Below, in pieces: positions 8,019 through 14,833 of a stretch of 45,981 nucleotides of DNA. The notes under the pieces were generated by a model. The model ran no database searches and was not told the origin of the DNA. It saw only the letters and a list, made by a program, of their open reading frames with translations. The DNA is from Spartobacteria bacterium (lineage in GTDB: Bacteria; Verrucomicrobiota; Verrucomicrobiia; Chthoniobacterales; UBA10450). How positions within the stretch are numbered: position 1 is the first letter of the stretch; each line of letters begins with the position of its first letter. The position numbers were made by a program, and so were the translations under genes. The stretch covers positions 1-45,981 of the forward strand of contig PMSN01000028.1 of NCBI GenBank assembly GCA_003167555.1, in the 5' to 3' direction.

Positions 8019-8995
8019 GACGTGTGCAGACTCAAGCCGACGCGAAAGCGGGCGTAATTTTCTTCGCGCTCGCGCAAAAGTTCCTGCGCCTCGGTGAGCG
8101 GGACTTCGTGGAAACGGACGAGGTCTCCCGGCCAAAGCTGCGCGGCGATCGGAAGGTCCACCGTGATCACGTGCGCGATCTTTGGATAACCGCCGATGGT
8201 TTGGCAATCACCGAGCAAGAGAATCGGCTGTCCGTTGGGCGGAACCTGGAGGGTTCCCGGCGCGACGGCTTCGGAAAGAAGGTCGCCCGGGTCAGTGCGA
8301 TCCAAGGGCGGGCCATCGAGGCGCGCGCCCATGCGATCGGAATCCGGCGTGACTGTGAATGCGGTCGCCACCAAAGACGCTTGTGCGTTCGATGTGAAAC
8401 GATTCCACTCCGGCCCCCGCACGATTCGCAGGAAACGATCGCGCCGCGCAGTCGTGACCCACGGAGTTGGCGCGGTCCATTCCGCGATTTTCCGATTTTT
8501 CCAAGGAGCGGCGGTTTTCAAACCGCCGTCATCTCCGAGAGGAAGCGTATCGCCATCATGCAGCGGTCGTCCTTCATGCCCGCCGAAATTTCCGCGCAAA
8601 TCGGTGGAGCGGCTTCCGAGAACCAGCGGCACATTTATTCCGCCGGAAATTGCGAGCCAGGCGCGCGAACCCGTTTGCGGCGCGGTCATGACAAGTTCTT
8701 CGTCCTTCGCGACCCGACCAGCGTGGCCGGGCGGCAGCTCCCCGTCACCGATGCGTACCGTGAATCCGCCGCCGCACCACGCCACGACGCGCTGATCGTT
8801 GAAGCGCAAACGCAAAGTTCCCAGCGTCGCTTCAAGACCAGCGGCGCCGTCCTCATTGCCGACAAGCGCATTCGCTACTCGCAACGCGAAGGAATCGAGC
8901 GCGCCGCCGACCGAAACACCCGACTGCCGATAGCCAGTGCGGCCGAGATCCTGCACGGAAGTAAGGAAGCCGGCCGATCGAACGAGCGCGTTCAT
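8015..8995 (-). CDS. pxpC: 5-oxoprolinase subunit C
   Basis: A 326-residue protein of the biotin-dependent carboxyltransferase-like (KipA/PxpC) family, one of three 5-oxoprolinase subunits. Key blocks are TSVQDLGRTGYRQSGVSVGG (12-31), with GALDSFALRVANALVGN right after, then WLAISGGINVPLVLGSRSTD (113-132) and LLLGDCQTIGGYPKIAHV in the C-terminal half. The gene overlaps pxpB upstream and pxpA downstream by four bases each. Oddly, residues 157-162 (GGLKTA) are encoded by an 18-base perfect palindrome (8510-8527) like the repeats between genes. This sits in a variable loop, so it need not disturb function. No frameshift is seen. Confidence 0.92.
   Translation of the reverse strand: MNALVRSAGFLTSVQDLGRTGYRQSGVSVGGALDSFALRVANALVGNEDGAAGLEATLGTLRLRFNDQRVVAWCGGGFTVRIGDGELPPGHAGRVAKDEELVMTAPQTGSRAWLAISGGINVPLVLGSRSTDLRGNFGGHEGRPLHDGDTLPLGDDGGLKTAAPWKNRKIAEWTAPTPWVTTARRDRFLRIVRGPEWNRFTSNAQASLVATAFTVTPDSDRMGARLDGPPLDRTDPGDLLSEAVAPGTLQVPPNGQPILLLGDCQTIGGYPKIAHVITVDLPIAAQLWPGDLVRFHEVPLTEAQELLREREENYARFRVGLSLHTS
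8510..8527. repeat. Palindrome inside pxpC (family G)
   Basis: GGCGGTTTTCAAACCGCC is a perfect palindrome with eight-base arms and a two-base centre. With its flanks (GAGC before, GTC after) it resembles the palindromic repeats found between genes here, but it lies in the pxpC reading frame. Confidence 0.6.
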
Positions 8996-9702
8996 CGCGA
9001 AACAGCGTCGAATTCTTCGCGCGAAATTCTCCGGAGCCGCACGCGATCGCCCGCCTGAAAAAGCGCCGGCGGCTCGCGTTGCACGTCAAACAAACGCAGC
9101 GGCGTGCGGCCGATCAGATTCCAACCGCCCGGGGATTTTCGCGGATAAATTCCCGTTTGCGCGCCGCCGATCCCAACCGTGCCCGCGGGAATTTCTTTGC
9201 GCGGCGTGGCGCGGCGCGGTGTCGCCAGCTCTGCCGGCAACCCGCTCAGGAAAGGAAAACCGGGAGTGAATCCGACGCAGGTAACGCGATAATTCGCGCT
9301 CGAATGGCGACGCACCACTTCGTCCTCGGAGAGTCCGGCACTCCGCGCGACCTCAGCAAGGTCGGGGGCGAATTCGCCCTCATAGCAAACAGGAACGTCG
9401 ATGGCGGCGGATTCAATTTTGGTTGTCCTGTTAGCCGATCGATTCTTCAAGACACTTTCGATCTTGGCCCGGAGCGAATCGAACGGCGGCTGAGTGATCT
9501 CATCTTGCGCGACTCGCGCCGGATCAAAAAAAATCGCGACAGTGGTGTATGCGGGCGCCAGCTCGATGACGCCAGGAATCGCAGCCGCCTCCACAGCCCG
9601 AAGCGCCGCGAGCACTTCGCTCAATGATGCTTCCGGATCGCGCGCGAACTCATCGACCACGCGCACGATCAGCGCTGAATCCCCGAGCGGCTCGATTCTC
9701 AT
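8992..9702 (-). CDS. pxpB: 5-oxoprolinase subunit B
   Basis: A 236-residue protein of the KipI/PxpB family, the partner of PxpC in 5-oxoprolinase. Recognisable blocks are the N-terminal EPLGDSALIVRV, CVGFTPGFPFLSGLP (about 146-160), then IPAGTVGIGGAQTGIYPRKS and GGWNLIGRTP. Length is normal. It is the first gene of the operon pxpB-pxpC-pxpA-permease, all joined by ATGA overlaps. No Shine-Dalgarno is visible: the nine bases upstream of the ATG run straight into a perfect inverted repeat (9712-9773). That repeat would therefore lie in or at the edge of the leader. A regulatory effect of this hairpin is possible but only inferred. Confidence 0.92.
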   Translation of the reverse strand: MRIEPLGDSALIVRVVDEFARDPEASLSEVLAALRAVEAAAIPGVIELAPAYTTVAIFFDPARVAQDEITQPPFDSLRAKIESVLKNRSANRTTKIESAAIDVPVCYEGEFAPDLAEVARSAGLSEDEVVRRHSSANYRVTCVGFTPGFPFLSGLPAELATPRRATPRKEIPAGTVGIGGAQTGIYPRKSPGGWNLIGRTPLRLFDVQREPPALFQAGDRVRLRRISREEFDAVSR

Positions 9703-9711
9703 GGCTGGTTA

Positions 9712-9773
9712 CTGTAGCGGCGGTCTCTGACCGCCGAAAGCAAGCGCTCGGCGGTCAGAGACCGCCGCTACAG
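9712..9773. repeat. Perfect 24-bp inverted repeat (family C)
   Basis: The arms 9712-9735 and 9750-9773 are exact inverted copies, with a 14-base spacer. Each arm also folds on itself: GGCGGTC, loop TCT, GACCGCC. The right arm contains the TAG stop of the small membrane protein (9768-9770); the left arm ends nine bases before the pxpB start. A two-hairpin REP-like element. Confidence 0.85.
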
Positions 9774-10043
9774 CTTTTGCGAAGCATTCTCCGCAGAGAC
9801 TGCGACGGCCACGTCTTTCACCGACTCCTTGATCGCGTCGACCTTCGGATGCACTTCGCTGATCAAATCGTGCTCGGCCTTCGAAAGTCTCTCGATCCGC
9901 TTGGTCACGTCGTGCAATTCCCGCAGCATCGTTTCCTGCCGCGAGGAAAGCCGGTGCATCCACCAAAAGCAGACGCCCCAGCAAGCCGTTCCCACCCAGG
10001 CGAGGATCAGGGCGATTGTTTGGAGATCGACGTGCGTGTTCAT
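9768..10043 (-). CDS. Small membrane protein with coiled coil
   Basis: A 91-residue protein I cannot assign to a named family. Residues 8-30 form one membrane segment (IALILAWVGTACWGVCFWWM). Residues about 33-80 form a charged heptad-like helix (RQETMLRELHDVTKRIERLS), likely a coiled coil facing the cytoplasm. The C-terminus, after VAVAVSAENASQKL, is closed by a TAG that belongs to the inverted repeat downstream. This suggests that the repeat's arrival may have trimmed or set the end of the protein. It lies on the pxp strand, 65 bases ahead of pxpB, but the hairpins in between argue against simple cotranscription. The start at 10043 is an ATG. Confidence 0.6.
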   Translation of the reverse strand: MNTHVDLQTIALILAWVGTACWGVCFWWMHRLSSRQETMLRELHDVTKRIERLSKAEHDLISEVHPKVDAIKESVKDVAVAVSAENASQKL

Positions 10044-10135
10044 TCACCAACTCTTCGCATGTGATTTGAAATCTAGTGGCATCCGGATAATAGGCAGAGA
10101 ATTAATCGCGTCACTTGGCGCGAAAGCCAAATGCC

Positions 10136-10747
10136 ATGGACGTCCTGATCGCCTTTGCCGCCAATCTCGCAGGAATGCTGCTGATCTATTCGTTGTTAGC
10201 GCTCGCGCTCGTGCGATTCAGCTGGCACGGCCGCGGCATAATTGCATTCCTCGTAACGATAGTCGCGGCCGAACTATTCTGGATGGCGCCGGCATTCCTT
10301 GCCTTTGGGCCCGCCAGCGTAAACACCCCGGTTTCTTATTCCATTTGGTTCGGCAATTGGTTGGTGTCTGGATTCAGCATCATTATTCTCTGCCAGGCTG
10401 TGAGACGAGTTCCGCGGCAACTGGAGGATTCCGCACGGCTGGATGGATGCGGCAGCGTCGGAATCTATTGGCATGTTCTCTTACCACTCGTTAGGCGCGA
10501 GTTGATCCTAATCGGTTTTTTGACGGCGATGGCAATGTCTCTCCCCTTCTGGTTTCTCCTTCCGACGGATAGTGGTGGCGGATTCTTTCCGCTGTGGCTC
10601 GGGTTGCTCTCCGGCGGCATTGCGGCATCCGGACAAAGCGCTGTCATCGGCCGAATGATAGCCGGATCGCTGATCGCGACCTTGCCCATCATCGGCATTT
10701 TCTTTATCGCGAAGCGTTCCCCGCAAACCGCGCGGCTCGCCAAATAG
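10136..10747 (+). CDS. Orphan ABC-type permease with EAA loop
   Basis: A roughly 203-residue protein with about five to six hydrophobic segments. It carries a cytoplasmic loop resembling the EAA motif of importer permeases: LEDSARLDGCGSVGIYWHVL followed by LPLVRREL. In binding-protein-dependent importers such as MalG this loop docks on the ATPase. Here no ATPase, solute-binding protein or second permease is next to it, and it is shorter than MalG (about 280-300 residues). The N-terminal membrane part is therefore incomplete. An ATG at 10136 is preceded by GAAAG; a TTG at 10115 would add seven residues. It converges with yceI 18 bases away. It may be a remnant of a transporter or an adapted membrane protein. 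Confidence 0.65.
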   Translation: MDVLIAFAANLAGMLLIYSLLALALVRFSWHGRGIIAFLVTIVAAELFWMAPAFLAFGPASVNTPVSYSIWFGNWLVSGFSIIILCQAVRRVPRQLEDSARLDGCGSVGIYWHVLLPLVRRELILIGFLTAMAMSLPFWFLLPTDSGGGFFPLWLGLLSGGIAASGQSAVIGRMIAGSLIATLPIIGIFFIAKRSPQTARLAK

Positions 10748-10765
10748 GTGACGAAACCCGCCCGA

Positions 10766-11386
10766 TTACTTATCGCGGGCCGCTTCGATCTCGATCTCGA
10801 CGGCGACCTCGTCGGCAATCATCGAGATCGCTTCGGCGCGCGTGCTAAAGACCAATCCGAACTGGCTTCGTCTGATCGGCGCGGTGGTCACACGCCAACG
10901 GCTCGTCGGATTCTTCGTCAATGATTCGAGATCGCCGAGGAGCTGGACGTGAAGCGTGATGGGCCGCGTCACGCCATGCAATGTCAGGTCTCCGGTGACC
11001 TCGCCAGTGCTCGCCCCGGTCTGTTTCACGCGATGACTCTTGAATGTGATCTCCGAAAACCTGGCGACGTTGAAAAATTCGTCGCTCCTCAAATGCTCGT
11101 CCCGTTTCGCGATGGCGGTGTCGATGCTGGCGGCCTGGATCGTCGCAATGACGGACGATTGCTCCGGATGATCGCGGTTCACTTCGATCGTTCCGCTAAA
11201 CTTCGCGAACCGGCCCTTCGCCGTGCCGAGAAAATGCCGGACCTTGAATGCAATGGTCGAATGCGCTGGATCGAATTTGAAAATCTCTCCGGCACGAACT
11301 GAAGAACCAGCGACCACCAGAGACAGACCAATCGAGAAAAGCAGCCGAAAAGACTTCACAGGCAAAGTTGCTCCAAGCTTCCACAC
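10766..11386 (-). CDS. YceI-family exported protein
   Basis: A 206-residue protein with a signal peptide (hydrophobic core about residues 14-27, ending VRA) followed by a YceI domain. The domain shows the family signposts FDPAHSTIAFKVRHFLGTAK (38-57), SGTIEVNRDHPEQSSV, DTAIAKRDEHLRSDEFF, FSEITFKSH and DLTLHGVTRPITLHV. YceI proteins are lipocalin-like periplasmic beta-barrels that bind long isoprenoid-type lipids; in bacteria they are linked to quinone or isoprenoid handling and stress. A GTG at 11359 (before KSFRLL) is an alternative start that would give a shorter signal peptide. It lies 30 bases after recO on the same strand, so they may share a transcript, though no functional link is known. 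Confidence 0.9.
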   Translation of the reverse strand: MWKLGATLPVKSFRLLFSIGLSLVVAGSSVRAGEIFKFDPAHSTIAFKVRHFLGTAKGRFAKFSGTIEVNRDHPEQSSVIATIQAASIDTAIAKRDEHLRSDEFFNVARFSEITFKSHRVKQTGASTGEVTGDLTLHGVTRPITLHVQLLGDLESLTKNPTSRWRVTTAPIRRSQFGLVFSTRAEAISMIADEVAVEIEIEAARDK

Positions 11387-11416
11387 GCCAGCAAGCAGTC
11401 GATGGTAACACCGTCG

Positions 11417-11974
11417 TTACTTGCGCGAGTCTGGCTCTGCGAGCGCTTTCAAGAGCGCCGCGCGCGACGTGGGCAACCGGCCGAAAAGATTTGCGAGCGC
11501 CAACGCCGGATTGCTTTTGAGCATTTTCATATCGTGAACCCCAGCGATCCGCGCCAGCTCCGTTTCGAAATGCAGGACCGCGCGAAGGTTCGGATCGTTC
11601 GCGTTTAGATATGCGAAGGCGCGGCGCAACAACGCGAAGAGCTCCGGCTCATGGTGATCGGATTCGGTGCAGATCTCGATCAGCTCCACGAAATAGGAGG
11701 CGGCTTGGGTGCGTCGGAAATTTTGTCGAATGCCGCCGAACGGATCTTTGAGCGCGACTTCGGTCAAGGTGTGGAGATCCGATTTCCGGCTGCGCGCGAT
11801 CTGGATTTCGGCTTCGAAGAAAAGATCGAGTTTGCCGGCGAAGGGACTCTTCGCGCGCCGCGCGCCGCGCGCGACCGTCTGGATGCAGCCTAACGAGTCG
11901 GTGCACCACGAGATGATGAGGCTGGTATCGCTCAGCTTGCGTCTCCGAAGCAGGATGGCGGTCGTGCTTTCCAT
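11417..11974 (-). CDS. recO: DNA repair protein RecO
   Basis: A 185-residue RecO-type protein. The N-terminal OB-fold region is clear: TTAILLRRRKLSDTSLI (4-20), then GCIQTVARGARRAKSPF and LDLFFEAEIQIARSR. The helical middle contains YFVELIEICTESDHHEPELF and LLRRAFAYLNAN. RecO works with RecR to load RecA on SSB-coated single strands. At 185 residues it is shorter than the usual 230-250, and the cysteine-based zinc site found in the C-terminal half of many RecO proteins is absent. A compact variant is more likely than a truncation, since the C-terminal helices are present and the stop is clean. The leader holds a dispersed repeat (11991-12038). Confidence 0.82.
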   Translation of the reverse strand: MESTTAILLRRRKLSDTSLIISWCTDSLGCIQTVARGARRAKSPFAGKLDLFFEAEIQIARSRKSDLHTLTEVALKDPFGGIRQNFRRTQAASYFVELIEICTESDHHEPELFALLRRAFAYLNANDPNLRAVLHFETELARIAGVHDMKMLKSNPALALANLFGRLPTSRAALLKALAEPDSRK

Positions 11975-11990
11975 CGATCAGCAAGGAATA

Positions 11991-12038
11991 GACAGGATTA
12001 ACGGGATTTACAGGATTGGTTTTTCTTCATCCTGTTAA
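11991..12038. repeat. CAGGATT-type dispersed repeat (family F)
   Basis: GACAGGATTAACGGGATTTA is followed by CAGGATTGG and, after a T-rich spacer, by CATCCTGTTAA, which is inverted to the first part. Repeats of this AACAGGATT type occur in many bacterial genomes between genes. It occupies the 111-base gap upstream of recO. Confidence 0.65.
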
Positions 12039-12085
12039 ACTTGTAAATTTCTTCAGATTGGGGCGAGGCGGCATGAGATTGGCGA

Positions 12086-13648
12086 TCAATCCCATTTCTT
12101 CGCCTTCGGCCAAAGCGTTTGCAGAGTCGTGTTCAATTCACGGCACAGAAAAATATCGAAGTGCTCGTCACGCCGCGAGAATGGGTGATAGGTGCGGCCC
12201 GCCACCTCCACGCTGGCGAAGTGCTCGCGGTCGCCGGTGCCGTCACTGCCGAGGACGATGACGCTCTCGCCGGTGTAATCCCGTGGTCCCCAAAACCAAT
12301 AGCTCTGATGGTTGCTGATCGCTTTCGGAAGTCCGTACTTCTTCCCGAAGAAATCGATCGCGCCCGCCTGGCCGTAACTGTTCGCGAAAATCGCCGTCAC
12401 CGCGCGCTGCTCCGGCGTGAGCTCGTTGTAAATTCGCCCGACCTCGCGGGCCATATCTTCCCAGCCGAACTCATCGGCAAAATACTGCGGTAACGGACCG
12501 GTCGGCTGGTTCTCGGCCTTCGGCGGCTCCAGGCCGATTGCCTTTTGATATCGGATGTAAGTCTCGACTGGCAGGACCGGCGCGACGGTTGGCGCAAGCA
12601 GACAAGTCGCAACAATGATCAAGGAAACGTAAACGGCGCGGCTCCAGCGAAACTGCAAACGCGTGACATTTTCAAACGCGATCGCGCCGGCGGCAAAGAG
12701 CATCGGGTAGGCGGCGGAGAGATAGTAATTTTTTCCTTTGAGCGCGATGAACGCGATTAGCATCACGCCGTAGGTCCATCCCAAAATCCGATAACGACTT
12801 CCGTTGCGGCCCGTAAAAAGCCAGACGACCCCGCCAGCCCAAAGCGGAAACAAGATCGGATTCATCAGCATCGCCTGGTCGGCCACGAAGGCCAGCGGCC
12901 CGCGCACGACGTCGCGTCCGGTGCCGCGGATGTTGTGCATCAATTCGAGGAACGGAAAGTTGTGGCGGACGAGCCAGATCAAATTCGGCAAGAAAATCAG
13001 GAGCGAACAAAGGGCGCCGAGCCAGATCCAGGCGTTCGAAAGAAAGCGCCGTTGCGGCGTAAGGAGCAGCGCGACGAAAACTGCGACGGCGAAGAAGGCC
13101 GTCGTGTATTTGTTTTCCATTCCGAGTCCGATGAGGAGCCCGAACCACAGCCAGTAACGGGGCTCGCTCTCGTTGATCGCGCGGACAATGCACCAAGCGC
13201 ACGCGATCCAGATGAGCGGCTCGAACGCGTTCATCGTGAGCCAATGATGAAGGATCAGGTAAATCGGCGCGGCGAAGACCGCGGCCGCAGCCAGGCCTTG
13301 GGCGAAAACGCCGCCGCCCATTTCGCGTGTGAGTTTTCCGGTCAACCAAACCGTCGCGCCGCCAGCGAGCGCGGGGAGCAAGCGCAGACCGTAAAGCGAT
13401 TCACCGAAGACGTGCCGCGCAAACCAGGCGATGAAGGCGATGAGCGGCGGCTGATCGACGTAGCCGGCGCCGAGATGCTGGGAGCAGGCGAGATAATACA
13501 ACTCGTCGCGAAAGATTCCGTAACGGCCCGCGGTGCAGAGATGGAAGAGAACTTTGGCAGTCGCCAGGAAGATCACAATCGCCGGCCCGCTCGGAAAACG
13601 ATCGGCGCTTCCGCCATCCGCGCGAGAAATGTGAAGTGCCGTCTGCAT
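12086..13648 (-). CDS. GT39-type glycosyltransferase
   Basis: A 520-residue membrane protein of the ArnT/PMT (GT-C, family 39) type. After a first membrane helix comes a periplasmic loop with YGIFRDELYYLACSQHLGAG (43-62), whose Asp48-Glu49 pair matches the metal-binding DE motif. DQPPLIAFIAW (65-75) follows. About 11 membrane segments lie between residues 20 and 385, then a soluble C-terminal domain of about 130 residues (FWGPRDYTGESVIVLG). These enzymes transfer a sugar from a polyprenyl-phosphate donor to lipid or protein on the outer face of the inner membrane. Acceptor and sugar are not predictable. The gene lies 26 bases after an exported propeller-like protein on the same strand. Confidence 0.88.
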   Translation of the reverse strand: MQTALHISRADGGSADRFPSGPAIVIFLATAKVLFHLCTAGRYGIFRDELYYLACSQHLGAGYVDQPPLIAFIAWFARHVFGESLYGLRLLPALAGGATVWLTGKLTREMGGGVFAQGLAAAAVFAAPIYLILHHWLTMNAFEPLIWIACAWCIVRAINESEPRYWLWFGLLIGLGMENKYTTAFFAVAVFVALLLTPQRRFLSNAWIWLGALCSLLIFLPNLIWLVRHNFPFLELMHNIRGTGRDVVRGPLAFVADQAMLMNPILFPLWAGGVVWLFTGRNGSRYRILGWTYGVMLIAFIALKGKNYYLSAAYPMLFAAGAIAFENVTRLQFRWSRAVYVSLIIVATCLLAPTVAPVLPVETYIRYQKAIGLEPPKAENQPTGPLPQYFADEFGWEDMAREVGRIYNELTPEQRAVTAIFANSYGQAGAIDFFGKKYGLPKAISNHQSYWFWGPRDYTGESVIVLGSDGTGDREHFASVEVAGRTYHPFSRRDEHFDIFLCRELNTTLQTLWPKAKKWD

Positions 13649-13674
13649 CGACCGATGACGCGCCTAACGAGTGA

Positions 13675-14721
13675 TCACTCTCCGCTCTTGCGAATGGAAA
13701 TGACGGCGGGAGTTTTTCCGGGCCGATACATGGAAGCGCCGTAGGCAATGGCGGCGGTTCCTTCGCGCGCAAAGCGCAGCTTTTTCAGATTCGCGTCCCA
13801 CCGTTCCACGTAACTGCAATTGGCGGTTTTCTTCGTGCCGGGAATCGGAATGTAGCGCGAATAATTCATGGCGAGAAACGCGGGCTCGCCCGGAAGCGGA
13901 AATGGCGCCGCCCAGTTTGTCGACAAGCGCACGAACCGTTTGCCGTTCAGATCGAGCGCATAATCGGTGTCGCCGTCGGTGCTGTTGAGGTGCACTCCGA
14001 AAAATGCGAGACGCAACGGCGGCTCCAGGAGAAAACGATCGTCGTGGCCGGTCAGTTTGAGCTGGTCGACCGCGCCTTCAAAACCGGGCAGCTTCCCGAA
14101 TTCCACTTCCTTTCCCGACTTCAAATCGCGCAGCAGATAATGCTTCCCATGACCAGGTCCATTTTCCGAATCGGCCTCGTCCCCCTTCACTTCGCTTAGA
14201 ATCAATTCCACCGAGCCATCCGGCGAGAGACGATGCGGGCTGCGTTCACCGAAGGCTGGGGCGCTCGTCTCCGTCGACAAATCCTCATCGGGCCAGGCAA
14301 AGTATGGAGAAGTTTTCGCGGCGGCATACCAATCCGGCGCGGTCTCGAGACGCTTCAGCCCACCGCCACTCGGTTGGATGCTCCAATACTCGAGCTTTTC
14401 TTCAGTGATCTCGTGCGTGAAGACGATCGTCTCGCCATCGGGCGCGAAGATCGGATCACGATCCTGGCCAGAATCGTCTTTCGTCAGTTGCCGCAAGAAT
14501 TTTCCGTCTTCGCGGTAAAGAAAAAGATGAGCATGGCTCTCGCCCTGCGCCTGCAGGTAACGAATTGCGACAACAATTTCTGACGCCGCCTGCACCGGCG
14601 TGATGGCTGCGATAAACGACAGCGCAGACACAAGCAATCCGAACTTCCATTTCACGAGGCCGGTTTGCCGAAAGCGATGGATGTTGTCAACAACGCCACT
14701 CGGTCTCCTCAAGATCGTCAT
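13675..14721 (-). CDS. Exported protein, TolB/PD40-like repeats
   Basis: A protein of up to 348 residues with an export signal whose core is FGLLVSALSFIAAI, ending at PVQAAS. Blades resembling PD40/TolB repeats follow: REDGKFLRQLTKDDSGQDRD, then PIFAPDGETIVFTHE and HRLSPDGSVELILSEVK. After about residue 190 the similarity fades and no catalytic motif is visible. The ATG at 14721 gives an unusually long basic leader; a GTG at 14655 (VKWKFGLL) would give a normal signal peptide and may be the real start. It is just upstream of the GT39 gene on the same strand and could be cotranscribed with it. I cannot name a function beyond a probable periplasmic propeller-type protein. Confidence 0.65.
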   Translation of the reverse strand: MTILRRPSGVVDNIHRFRQTGLVKWKFGLLVSALSFIAAITPVQAASEIVVAIRYLQAQGESHAHLFLYREDGKFLRQLTKDDSGQDRDPIFAPDGETIVFTHEITEEKLEYWSIQPSGGGLKRLETAPDWYAAAKTSPYFAWPDEDLSTETSAPAFGERSPHRLSPDGSVELILSEVKGDEADSENGPGHGKHYLLRDLKSGKEVEFGKLPGFEGAVDQLKLTGHDDRFLLEPPLRLAFFGVHLNSTDGDTDYALDLNGKRFVRLSTNWAAPFPLPGEPAFLAMNYSRYIPIPGTKKTANCSYVERWDANLKKLRFAREGTAAIAYGASMYRPGKTPAVISIRKSGE

Positions 14722-14833
14722 TCAGGCGAATTTGGTTTCTTCGGTCGTAAACTTTCGTTTGCGCTTTAACACTTAAGACGTAAAAAGAAGTTGCCTTCCC
14801 GTCCCAATTGATCGCCGAACCCAGCGATCACGA

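Noticed and set aside
7263-8207. Longer pxpA form starting at 8207
   Set aside because: The first 63 residues are Arg-rich and overlap pxpC; the family start and an ATGA overlap point to 8018.
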